This document shows, piece after piece, positions 1 to 6,516 of a stretch of 44,372 nt of DNA. The translations under genes were made by a program, and so were the position numbers. Origin of the DNA: Clostridia bacterium (lineage in GTDB: Bacteria > Bacillota > Clostridia > Christensenellales > Borkfalkiaceae); NCBI GenBank assembly GCA_017471945.1, contig JAFURH010000049.1, positions 1-44,372 of the forward strand. The letters are read 5' to 3'. The notes beneath the pieces are model-generated. The model saw nothing but the letters and a program-made list of their open reading frames with translations, did no database searches and was not told the DNA's origin. Each line of letters begins with the position of its first letter. Position 1 is the stretch's first letter.

Positions 1-1
1 G

Positions 2-853
2 AATCCCCAAGGCACTTTACAGATCGAAAAGAGAGAGCATAGCGTGCTTGTCACCTGTGGCGAGCACTATAAAGTGGAATGCTTCGATAACGGCACGTGG
101 CATTTGATGCTCAACACTTGCGACGGTGAGTACAAGGCTGACCTTTATCACAGAGCGCACGGATTTCCGCTTTGGTATGGCAGAGAGAAGCCCTCGCTTC
201 TCACACAGCACTCCATCACCTACGGCTACAACTGGTCAGGTGATGTAGACGGAACGATCTGGTTGAACGAAAAAGAGATCAAGGTCAAAGGAACAGGTCA
301 GCGCGAAAGATACGTTGCCGTTGACTCCTCCGCCGCGGAGCTTGGCGGTTGGGAGGATTGGGGCTATATCACCTTCAATGAGCTCCATTCCTCGATGTAC
401 GATATGCGTCTCGGAATGAAGGACTACTCCGTATACGATCTTGAAAACGAAAAGCACTATACCTCAAACGGCAATCTCAAGGGCGGCGACAGAGATACCG
501 CAGAGATGGAGATTACCCACGAGGATTGGGCGTTTATGCGTGAGCTTGACGGTTTCGTGCCTTCTTACTACAACATTAGAATCAAGGTCGAGGACGGTGT
601 ATATGAAGCAAGAGCGCATGTATGCAACGCGCGTGTATGGGGCGTAACCTTCCAAACGCCTGATAATCCCGTAGCAACTCTTATTTTTGATAAGGTTGAA
701 GGTAGGTTCACGAATAACGACGGAACTGTAAGAACTCTTACAGGTGGTCGTGGTACAATGTCTGTAAGACAGTGGCATCAGTATCCCAATATGCTTCCTC
801 GTGAGCTTTATTGCGACGATGCGCTCACTGGAGAGAAGTTCGAAACGCTTTAA
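2..853 (+). CDS. Partial lipocalin-like (AttH/CrtC-type?) protein
   Basis: The frame is open from the first base of the window, so the 5' end lies outside. A GTG at 44 is the first possible internal start but is probably not the real one. About 283 residues are visible, ending at TAA 851-853. The protein is rich in Trp, Tyr, Gly and Asp. It has alternating beta-strand-like segments and a GTIWLNEKEIKVKG-type strand followed by Arg/Tyr and a GGWEDWG segment. This resembles the two-barrel lipocalin-like fold of AttH/hydroxyneurosporene synthase relatives, but the resemblance is by eye only. No membrane segment or catalytic motif is visible. It uses fewer GCG and TCG codons and more AGA than genes after 1323, which may mean a different origin. 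No function is assigned. Confidence 0.55.
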   Translation, partial: NPQGTLQIEKREHSVLVTCGEHYKVECFDNGTWHLMLNTCDGEYKADLYHRAHGFPLWYGREKPSLLTQHSITYGYNWSGDVDGTIWLNEKEIKVKGTGQRERYVAVDSSAAELGGWEDWGYITFNELHSSMYDMRLGMKDYSVYDLENEKHYTSNGNLKGGDRDTAEMEITHEDWAFMRELDGFVPSYYNIRIKVEDGVYEARAHVCNARVWGVTFQTPDNPVATLIFDKVEGRFTNNDGTVRTLTGGRGTMSVRQWHQYPNMLPRELYCDDALTGEKFETL

Positions 854-1017
854 TTCTATAAAGAGTCAAATTCCAATTTATCTATTAAATTATCGCAAGG
901 AGATGTCTTAATGGGATAAAGATAAATTAAGGAAAGAGATAAAGATTTTATGCAATTTACCTATGTCCAGATCTTAGACGACGATAATACCTGGGATTAT
1001 AATTCGTCATTGTCGAG

Positions 1018-1115
1018 TGGTTTTGAACCCATTTTTCACCGAGTTGAACCCAATGCCCTTGAAAGTGAACCCATAGGCGAAAATTTTGGACCTATTTTGG
1101 TCTAAAATGAACCCC
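1018..1115. repeat. Clustered GAACCC repeats, possible IS21-family end remnant
   Basis: GAACCC occurs at 1025, 1045, 1068 and 1109, each preceded by T or GT, with a degenerate copy (TGGACCT) at 1087. IS21-family elements typically carry several short imperfect repeats at each end, and GAACCC-containing versions occur in Bacillota. No istA or istB reading frame is present, so at most this is a solo end left after deletion. The family assignment is an inference. Confidence 0.35.
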
Positions 1116-1161
1116 GTTTTCAAATCATATCAAAAAGTCGGCTATCATTCACGAGAAAAAA

Positions 1162-1188
1162 GGATGCCTGAGCGGTATTCTTTTTTTT
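1162..1188 (+). terminator. Rho-independent terminator-like hairpin
   Basis: A seven-pair stem (GGATGCC with GGTATTC, two G-U pairs) around loop TGAGC is followed directly by eight T residues. It would end transcription entering from the left before the lipoprotein gene. The G-U pairs make it moderate in strength. Confidence 0.45.
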
Positions 1189-1224
1189 GCATAAAAAATT
1201 TTTTCAGTAAATTTTCAAATTTTT

Positions 1225-1253
1225 CCAACCGTTCGGACTGGAAGATTGTCTAT
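1225..1253 (+). promoter_or_regulatory. Possible ECF-sigma promoter of the lipoprotein gene
   Basis: CCAACC at 1225-1230 is separated by 17 bases from GTCTAT at 1248-1253. An AAC-containing -35 and a GTC-containing -10 are the usual form of ECF sigma promoters. No good TTGACA/TATAAT pair is seen nearby. The ATG lies about 60 bases downstream. If real, the lipoprotein could belong to the regulon of the adjacent ECF factor. This is speculative. Confidence 0.25.
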
Positions 1254-1322
1254 ATTAGTGAAAAGGGCAATCAAATGCCTCGCTATCGATAGAAAAAAAT
1301 AAAAAAAGGAAGGAAAAAAACT

Positions 1323-2606
1323 ATGAAAAAATTTATGCAAACGGTACTCTCGGGCGTTGCGACTCTCGCTCTTGCGTTTTCGGCGGTTGCCTGCAATACG
1401 CAGACTTCCGAAGCCGAAGCGGAAAACGCGTATCTCACCATCGACATTAACCCCTCCGTGGAAATGATCGTCGCGGACGGCGTGGTCACCAGCGTAAAGG
1501 CTTGTAACGACGACGGCGCGGTGCTTTTAAGCGGGGAAAACTTCGAAGGAAAAACGATCGAAGAGGCGACGAAAAATATCGTTGCGCTTGCAGAAGAACT
1601 CGGATATCTTACTTCGGAAAACGACGACGTGAAGATCACCGCGCTTGCGGACGACGAAGAACTTACGTTAAAGATCGAAAAAGCGGCGAAAGCGGGTGCG
1701 GAAAAAGGTAGCGACAAGGCGAAAGTGAATGCCGATCCCCGCTCGGCAGACCAAAGAAAGGTGAAAGAATTACAAGCGGAAAATGCGGAGCTGTTCAAAA
1801 AACTCACGCCCGCAAAAGTTCGTCTTATCGAAGCGATTATGCGTTACGACCCCGAAATGACCTACGAAGAGGGTGCGGCTATGAAGGTTGACGAGCTTGC
1901 CGAGCTTCTTGAAGAGCTTGCCAAAGAAATGGTCGATATCGTAGGCGAGGAACTGGAAGAGAAGTTCGAAACGCGTTTTGCGGAACTCAAAGAGGAAAAA
2001 GAAGCCGCGATCGCGCAGATCTACGGCGGCGAATATTATGAAGCGTGGCAGAAATACGTCGAGCTGGAACAGGCGTATGAAGAACTCAAAGTTACGGCGG
2101 AAAATATCGCTCTTTCCGAGGATGATCTCGCGGATATTCTCGAACTGCTCAATCTTACCTCCGTGGAAGAGGTTTTTGCAAGCGATACGGTGACGGCGGA
2201 ACAAATCGAGGAATACGTTGACGAATATATCGACCGTTTCTTCGATAAAGGAGAGCTGGCACAGATGGGCGAATTGATCGAAAACGCCGTGGAATCTATC
2301 CTTGAAAAATACGACGCAGAGGAATATATCCTGAGCGCGACCGATCTTGAAAACTTATCCGCATTGATCGGGGAAACCGTAGAATTCGAGAGCTTAGAAG
2401 AGCTTGAAGAGTTCGTGGAAGCGCAGGAAGATCTGTTGGAAGATCTGTTAAAAGAAATGCAACTGACGGAAGACCAGAAAGCGCAAATCGAAGAGATAAA
2501 GAAGCAAATGAAGTCTTTAAAAGAAGAAGTACGCGAGGGCCTTCAAACGGAGATCGATAAGAATAAGGACAAATTCAGCGAAATAAAATCGCAAAGACGC
2601 AAATAA
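1323..2606 (+). CDS. Lipoprotein with RsgI-like domain and long Glu-rich helical tail
   Basis: The protein has 427 residues and starts after a purine-rich ribosome binding site (GGAAGGA). Residues 1-23 form a signal peptide ending in a lipobox (AVAC, Cys24), so it is probably lipid-anchored outside the membrane. Residues about 37-120 (YLTIDINPSVEMIV, then VVTSVKACNDDGAVLL) match the middle domain of RsgI-type anti-sigma factors. They include the Asn43-Pro44 pair at which that domain is known to self-cleave in studied RsgI proteins. Residues about 145-427 are charged, Glu/Lys-rich and strongly helical, probably coiled coil. It has no cytoplasmic part, so it cannot bind a sigma factor itself. 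The same domain recurs in the anti-sigma factor at 3308-4762, so the two are probably paralogues. A decoy, co-sensor or regulated target role is an inference. Confidence 0.75.
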   Translation: MKKFMQTVLSGVATLALAFSAVACNTQTSEAEAENAYLTIDINPSVEMIVADGVVTSVKACNDDGAVLLSGENFEGKTIEEATKNIVALAEELGYLTSENDDVKITALADDEELTLKIEKAAKAGAEKGSDKAKVNADPRSADQRKVKELQAENAELFKKLTPAKVRLIEAIMRYDPEMTYEEGAAMKVDELAELLEELAKEMVDIVGEELEEKFETRFAELKEEKEAAIAQIYGGEYYEAWQKYVELEQAYEELKVTAENIALSEDDLADILELLNLTSVEEVFASDTVTAEQIEEYVDEYIDRFFDKGELAQMGELIENAVESILEKYDAEEYILSATDLENLSALIGETVEFESLEELEEFVEAQEDLLEDLLKEMQLTEDQKAQIEEIKKQMKSLKEEVREGLQTEIDKNKDKFSEIKSQRRK

Positions 2607-2616
2607 CTCCTCCCAC

Positions 2617-2656
2617 GGTAACGCGGGGATAGGCGTGAGCCCGTCTCCGCGTTACC
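2617..2656 (+). other. Hairpin between lipoprotein and sigma factor genes
   Basis: GGTAACGCGG at 2617-2626 pairs perfectly with CCGCGTTACC at 2647-2656 around a 20-base loop, eleven bases after the lipoprotein stop codon. No T-run follows, so it may be a weak terminator or an RNA-stabilising 3' structure. Confidence 0.5.
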
Positions 2657-2686
2657 CATTCAAAAGAAAGAGAGAGTTGTCGCGCA

Positions 2687-2715
2687 TTGACAAAATACGG
2701 AAAATATGTTACAAT
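2687..2715 (+). promoter_or_regulatory. Sigma-A type promoter of the ECF sigma operon
   Basis: TTGACA at 2687-2692 and TACAAT at 2710-2715 are separated by exactly 17 bases. This near-consensus housekeeping promoter implies that the sigma/anti-sigma pair is made constitutively and controlled after synthesis. Confidence 0.75.
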
Positions 2716-2792
2716 AAGAAAGACGACGGGCGGTAACGCCCGAACCGCGATCGTGCGGAAGCGCGAAAAAAGAACGGGAGGAGAACGCGGGA

Positions 2793-3311
2793 ATGAGTCT
2801 GGATACTTTATCGCGAAGGATCGCGCGGCGCGACAAACTTGCGTTTGCCGAGCTGTATCAAAAAACTTCGCGGATCGTCTACGCGGTATGTCTCGGCGTA
2901 GTCAAGAACGCAGCTTTAGCCGAAGAGCTGACGCAAGAAACTTTCGTGACGGTCTGGGAAAAATCGGGTACGTTCAAGGGAAACGGGTATAAGACCTGGA
3001 TCCTTACGATAGCCAAAAATAAATCGTTCAACGCTCTGAAAAGAGGAAAGAGAGAAGTGTTCGTGGACTTTTCGGAAAACGAAAACCTAGGCGGGCGTTA
3101 CGAGATTTCCGATCGAGTGGAAACGGGCGTGGCGCTCAAAGCCGCGTTGGAACTTTTAAACGAGACGGACAGACAGATCGTGTTACTTAAAAATACGGGC
3201 GTAAAGACCAAAGAGATCTCCGCGCTTTTATCGATGCCGAGAGGAACGGTTTCGTGGCGGTACGCCGAAGCGTTAAAACGGTTAAAAAATTATCTGGAGG
3301 ACGGGAAATGA
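2793..3311 (+). CDS. ECF-family RNA polymerase sigma factor
   Basis: The 172-residue protein has the two-domain ECF layout. Sigma region 2 (about residues 15-85) contains FAELYQKTSRIVYAVCLGVV and the region 2.3/2.4-like segment EELTQETFVTVWEKSG. Region 4 (about 110-168) has a helix-turn-helix (VKTKEISALLSMPRGTVSWR). A GGGAGGAG ribosome binding site precedes the ATG. The stop overlaps the start of the anti-sigma gene by four bases (ATGA), typical of translational coupling. The factor probably directs RNA polymerase to envelope-stress or surface-sensing genes when released by its partner. RsgI-like proteins usually pair with SigI-type factors, but this one reads as a standard ECF factor. Confidence 0.85.
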   Translation: MSLDTLSRRIARRDKLAFAELYQKTSRIVYAVCLGVVKNAALAEELTQETFVTVWEKSGTFKGNGYKTWILTIAKNKSFNALKRGKREVFVDFSENENLGGRYEISDRVETGVALKAALELLNETDRQIVLLKNTGVKTKEISALLSMPRGTVSWRYAEALKRLKNYLEDGK

Positions 3312-4762
3312 AGAAGTCGGAACTCGAAAGACAACTGAAAAAAGATCTTGAAGCTTCCGCGCCTTTGGATTTTTCCGCCGTATGGGCAAAATGCGATGAG
3401 GGAACGGAAAGGGAAGAAGTACCCGTAAAAGTTCCCGTGTTCGCGTCAGCCGACGGGGAAGGACGGGAGACTCGATCGAATAAGGCGTTATGGCTTCGCG
3501 TTTGCGCGCTCGCGCTCGCGGCGGCACTCGTCGTCGTTTTTGCGATCGTGGCGATCTTCAAGAACTTAGGCGGGGACGCGAAAGACCCGATCCCGTCTTT
3601 TTCAAGCGGGTCGTTCGTGATCGATATCAACCCTTCCGTTAAGGTTTCGTACGACGAAAACGGCGTCGTCACCCGCGCCAAGGGCTTGAACGAGGACGGC
3701 GAGGCGTTATTGATCGGCGTGACGATGGTCGGGAAGGATTATAAAAATGCGGCAAACGAGTTGTTTTTGCGTTGCGTGCAGCTGGGTTATTTTTCGGCTG
3801 CGCGGGAGGATAACGCGGCGCTCGTGTCCGCGACCGACGAGAACGGGAACAAGGACGCGGCGATGACGGGCGCGTTACAAAAAACCTTTTTGGAAAAGTT
3901 CAACGAGAAAAACATCCGAGGGGTCGTGATCACGGGCGTGGTCAATTCCGCGCTTGATCAAGCGGCGGAAAGCTACGGTATGGATACCCAAAAATATTCG
4001 TTGGTTCTTTCCTATCTCAGTCTTTTGGACGGCTTGACGGACTCCGAGCGCGAAACGATGATCAAGGAATGTGCGCAAGAGTCTGTAAAAGAGATCTATA
4101 AAAAGATCCAAGAGGAGGAAACGGCGCTTAAAAAAGCCGAATTGGAAACGCTTGAAACGGAGCTTTCGGAAATGGAGAGTCTGCTTTTCGCAACGATTGC
4201 CGAAAGGATAGAGGAGCTTTTAAAACGCTTCTCCGAAAAAATCGAAGAACTGTACGGGGAGTCTGCGAACGAGTCCGAAGAAGATCGTCGCGAGGAGCTT
4301 CCAAACGAAGGCAAAGCGGGCTGGCACGAGAACAACGTAAACCAATCCAAAGAAGAGCGGTATGAAAAATGGATAGAACAACTGCAAAAGTATTCCGAAC
4401 AGTTGGAAGACGCGCAAAAACAAGGTGAAGCAAAGAGGATCGTCGAAGAGATCTTGGCAACGCTCGCGTTAATGCAAGAAGAGGAAACGGATATCCTTTT
4501 AAAAGCGATCATCGCCGTCACGCAAGAGGCGATCTCGCAAGCTTACGAGGCGTTTGACAGCATTGCCGACAGTATTCGCGCTAAGAATCTGACGGCGGAA
4601 GAGATCATAGAAAAACGGCTCGAAACCTTCGGCGACGAAGAAGCGGGTGAGGAAATTGACGTTGAGGAATGGCAAAAGGCGCACGCAGAGCAGTTTGCCT
4701 CCGATTGGTACGAGCTAAAAAAGAGTTGGATAAAAGAGCGCGAGCGCGATTTGGACGATTAA
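3308..4762 (+). CDS. Transmembrane RsgI-like anti-sigma factor
   Basis: The ATG at 3308 overlaps the sigma stop and follows a GGAGG site, so it is preferred over an in-frame GTG at 3254. The 484-residue protein has a cytoplasmic N-terminus (1-58) lacking the His/Cys set of zinc anti-sigma factors. One membrane helix follows at about 60-84. Next comes an RsgI-like domain (about 101-220) beginning SFVIDINPSVKVSYDENGVV, with Asn108-Pro109 at the expected self-cleavage site. A long Glu-rich helical region spans about 235-484. The cytoplasmic part probably holds the ECF sigma inactive. Cleavage and release of the outer domain, followed by intramembrane proteolysis, would free it, as described for RsgI. 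The outer domain parallels the lipoprotein at 1323-2606. Confidence 0.78.
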   Translation: MKKSELERQLKKDLEASAPLDFSAVWAKCDEGTEREEVPVKVPVFASADGEGRETRSNKALWLRVCALALAAALVVVFAIVAIFKNLGGDAKDPIPSFSSGSFVIDINPSVKVSYDENGVVTRAKGLNEDGEALLIGVTMVGKDYKNAANELFLRCVQLGYFSAAREDNAALVSATDENGNKDAAMTGALQKTFLEKFNEKNIRGVVITGVVNSALDQAAESYGMDTQKYSLVLSYLSLLDGLTDSERETMIKECAQESVKEIYKKIQEEETALKKAELETLETELSEMESLLFATIAERIEELLKRFSEKIEELYGESANESEEDRREELPNEGKAGWHENNVNQSKEERYEKWIEQLQKYSEQLEDAQKQGEAKRIVEEILATLALMQEEETDILLKAIIAVTQEAISQAYEAFDSIADSIRAKNLTAEEIIEKRLETFGDEEAGEEIDVEEWQKAHAEQFASDWYELKKSWIKERERDLDD

Positions 4763-4776
4763 AAGCCGAATTTGAG

Positions 4777-4811
4777 AATGAGTTCTGTGGAAAACAGGAC
4801 TCATTTCTTTT
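4777..4811 (+). terminator. Rho-independent terminator after the anti-sigma gene
   Basis: A 12-pair stem (AATGAGTTCTGT with ACAGGACTCATT, one G-U pair) around loop GGAAA is followed by TCTTTT. It separates the sigma operon from the flavodiiron operon. Confidence 0.8.
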
Positions 4812-4865
4812 ACTAAAAAAGCAAATAAAAATTTTGCTCAAATACTTTTCTTTTTGGGAAAAACG

Positions 4866-4874
4866 TGGTATAAT
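4866..4874 (+). promoter_or_regulatory. Extended -10 promoter of the flavodiiron operon
   Basis: TGGTATAAT at 4866-4874 is a perfect extended -10 element. No good -35 lies 17 bases upstream, which suits the extended -10 class. A strong AAGGGAGG ribosome binding site follows before the ATG at 4914. Confidence 0.65.
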
Positions 4875-4913
4875 ATAATATAGTAAACGATAAAAGTGCT
4901 AAGGGAGGCGTAA

Positions 4914-6065
4914 ATGAAGGTAACGCAAGACGTTTTCTATATCGGCGTTAACGACAGAAAAATCGATCTTTTCGAAGGTCAATATCGCGTGCCGAACGGT
5001 ATGGCGTATAATTCCTACGTGATCCTCGACGAAAAAATCGCCGTGCTCGACACGGTGGACGCGGCGTTTAAAGAAGAATGGCTCGATAACCTTGAAAAGG
5101 CGCTCGACGGCAGAAAGCCCGAGTATTTGATCGTACAGCATATGGAGCCCGATCATTCGGCGAATATTCTCGCGTTCGCGAAAGCGTACCCCGAAGCGAA
5201 GATCCTTTCGTCGTCGAAGTCGTTCGTGATGATGAAAAACTATTTCGGTACGGATTTTACGGACAGACGGGTCGTAGTGGGCGACGGGGAAAAACTTTGC
5301 CTTGGCGCACATACGCTGAACTTTATCGCCGCGCCGATGGTGCATTGGCCCGAAGTGATCGTAACCTACGACGAAAAGGATAAGATCCTATTTTCCGCCG
5401 ACGGGTTCGGGAAATTCGGCGCGCTGGACGCGGACGAGGATTGGGCTTGCGAAGCGAGACGGTATTATTTCGGAATCGTCGGGAAATACGGCGTACAGGT
5501 ACAGAATCTGCTGAAAAAATTATCCGGCTACGAAATTCGGGCGATCTGCCCGTTGCACGGCCCCGTACTCAAAGAAAATCTCGGTTATTATCTCGATTTA
5601 TACGATACGTGGTCGAGCTACGGCGTGGAAAGCGAAGGGGTGTTGATCGCGTATACTTCCGTGTACGGCAACACGAAAAAAGCGGTGGAACTGCTCGCGG
5701 AAAAATTGAAAGAAAAGGGCTGTGAGAAAGTGGTCGTCACCGATCTTGCGAGGTCGGATATGTCGGAAGCGGTCGAGGACGCCTTCCGTTACGGCAAGCT
5801 CGTGCTGGCAACGACGACGTATAACGGCGGGATATTCCCCTTTATGCGGGATTTTATCGGGCATCTGGTCGAGCATAATTTCTGTAACCGCAAGGTGGGA
5901 TTGATCGAGAACGGGAGTTGGGCGCCAATGGCGGCGCGGGTGATGAAAGGACTGTTAGAGCCTTGTAAGAATTTGCAATTTACCGAAAACTCGGTAAAGA
6001 TATTATCGGCTTTAAACGACGAAGGTCGGGCGCAGATCGACGCGCTGGCGCAAGAACTTTGCTAA
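4914..6065 (+). CDS. fprA: FprA-type flavodiiron protein (O2/NO reductase)
   Basis: The 383-residue cytoplasmic protein reduces oxygen to water, or nitric oxide to nitrous oxide, at a non-haem diiron centre fed by FMN. The N-terminal metallo-beta-lactamase-like domain has all expected ligands: His76, Glu78, Asp80, His81, His144, Asp163 and His215. The C-terminal flavodoxin domain starts near residue 242, with FMN phosphate loop TSVYGNT at 248-254. Length and domain order match the class A family. It is followed by rubredoxin, its usual electron donor, and a BFD-like protein, consistent with an oxidative or nitrosative stress operon in an anaerobe. No NADH:rubredoxin oxidoreductase is fused or adjacent. 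Confidence 0.92.
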   Translation: MKVTQDVFYIGVNDRKIDLFEGQYRVPNGMAYNSYVILDEKIAVLDTVDAAFKEEWLDNLEKALDGRKPEYLIVQHMEPDHSANILAFAKAYPEAKILSSSKSFVMMKNYFGTDFTDRRVVVGDGEKLCLGAHTLNFIAAPMVHWPEVIVTYDEKDKILFSADGFGKFGALDADEDWACEARRYYFGIVGKYGVQVQNLLKKLSGYEIRAICPLHGPVLKENLGYYLDLYDTWSSYGVESEGVLIAYTSVYGNTKKAVELLAEKLKEKGCEKVVVTDLARSDMSEAVEDAFRYGKLVLATTTYNGGIFPFMRDFIGHLVEHNFCNRKVGLIENGSWAPMAARVMKGLLEPCKNLQFTENSVKILSALNDEGRAQIDALAQELC

Positions 6066-6085
6066 AAATCAAGGAGGAGCGAACT

Positions 6086-6247
6086 ATGAGCAAATATATA
6101 TGCAACGTATGCGGCTGGGAATACGACGAGGAAGCGGGATCGCCTGAAAACGGGATCGCACCCGGGACGAAATTCGAAGATTTGCCAGAGGATTTCGTAT
6201 GCCCGCTCTGCGGCGTTGATAAAGAAAATTTCACGGAAGAAGAATAA
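6086..6247 (+). CDS. rub: Rubredoxin
   Basis: The 53-residue protein carries two iron-binding pairs, CNVC (6-9) and CPLC (39-42), around a standard rubredoxin core ([19 protein letters not shown]). The single iron accepts and passes one electron. The ATG at 6086 follows an AAGGAGGAG site, so the longer in-frame start at 6059 is rejected. It lies 20 bases after fprA in the same operon and is the likely electron donor to the flavodiiron protein. Confidence 0.95.
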   Translation: MSKYICNVCGWEYDEEAGSPENGIAPGTKFEDLPEDFVCPLCGVDKENFTEEE

Positions 6248-6263
6248 AAAAGGAGATAGAGAA

Positions 6264-6458
6264 ATGGAAAATTATATGGTTTGCAACTGTAAGCAGGTGA
6301 GCTACACGGATATCGAGAGCGCGCTCGAAAACCACACGAAAATGGAGGACGTCCTGGAAGTATTCGAGGACGTGCAAAAGATCACCCATTGTTCGACGGG
6401 TTGCGGCGGCTGTCACGATAAAGTACTCGGCGTGATTTCCGAAATTATGATGCGTTGA
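6264..6458 (+). CDS. Small BFD-like [2Fe-2S] protein
   Basis: The 64-residue protein has the four-cysteine pattern of the bacterioferritin-associated ferredoxin (BFD) family: CNC near residue 8 and CSTGCGGC near residues 46-53. It starts at ATG 6264 after an AAGGAGAT site. The BFD domain binds a [2Fe-2S] cluster and moves electrons to partner proteins. In bacteria with bacterioferritin it helps iron release, but no bacterioferritin gene is in the window. Its place behind fprA and rubredoxin suggests an electron-transfer role in the same stress response; the partner is an inference. Confidence 0.8.
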   Translation: MENYMVCNCKQVSYTDIESALENHTKMEDVLEVFEDVQKITHCSTGCGGCHDKVLGVISEIMMR

Positions 6459-6484
6459 GCGTAAAAAGCGACAAAACAATGAAA

Positions 6485-6510
6485 ACGCACCCCGACGGGG
6501 TGCGTTTTTT
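6485..6510. terminator. Bidirectional terminator between convergent operons
   Basis: A perfect nine-pair stem (ACGCACCCC/GAC/GGGGTGCGT) is followed by TTTTTT on the plus strand and by a T-run on the minus strand. It ends both the flavodiiron operon and the convergent PFOR gene. Confidence 0.85.
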
Positions 6511-6516
6511 CGTGCC

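Larger units (their letters stand above)
854..1322. other. Gene-poor spacer with possible IS remnant and terminator
   Basis: This 469-base stretch has no convincing gene. It is AT-rich and holds several copies of a GAACCC motif at 1025-1115, a terminator-like hairpin at 1162-1188 and a possible ECF-type promoter at 1225-1253 in front of the lipoprotein gene. A 51-codon frame at 950-1105 has a plausible ribosome binding site (GGAAAGAG) but runs through the GAACCC repeats. It could be the stump of a disrupted gene. Another frame at 1086-1292 shows no family features. Confidence 0.5.

Noticed and set aside
1086-1292. 68-codon plus-strand frame before the lipoprotein gene
   Set aside because: It crosses the GAACCC repeats, the terminator hairpin and the promoter candidate, and has no good start signal.
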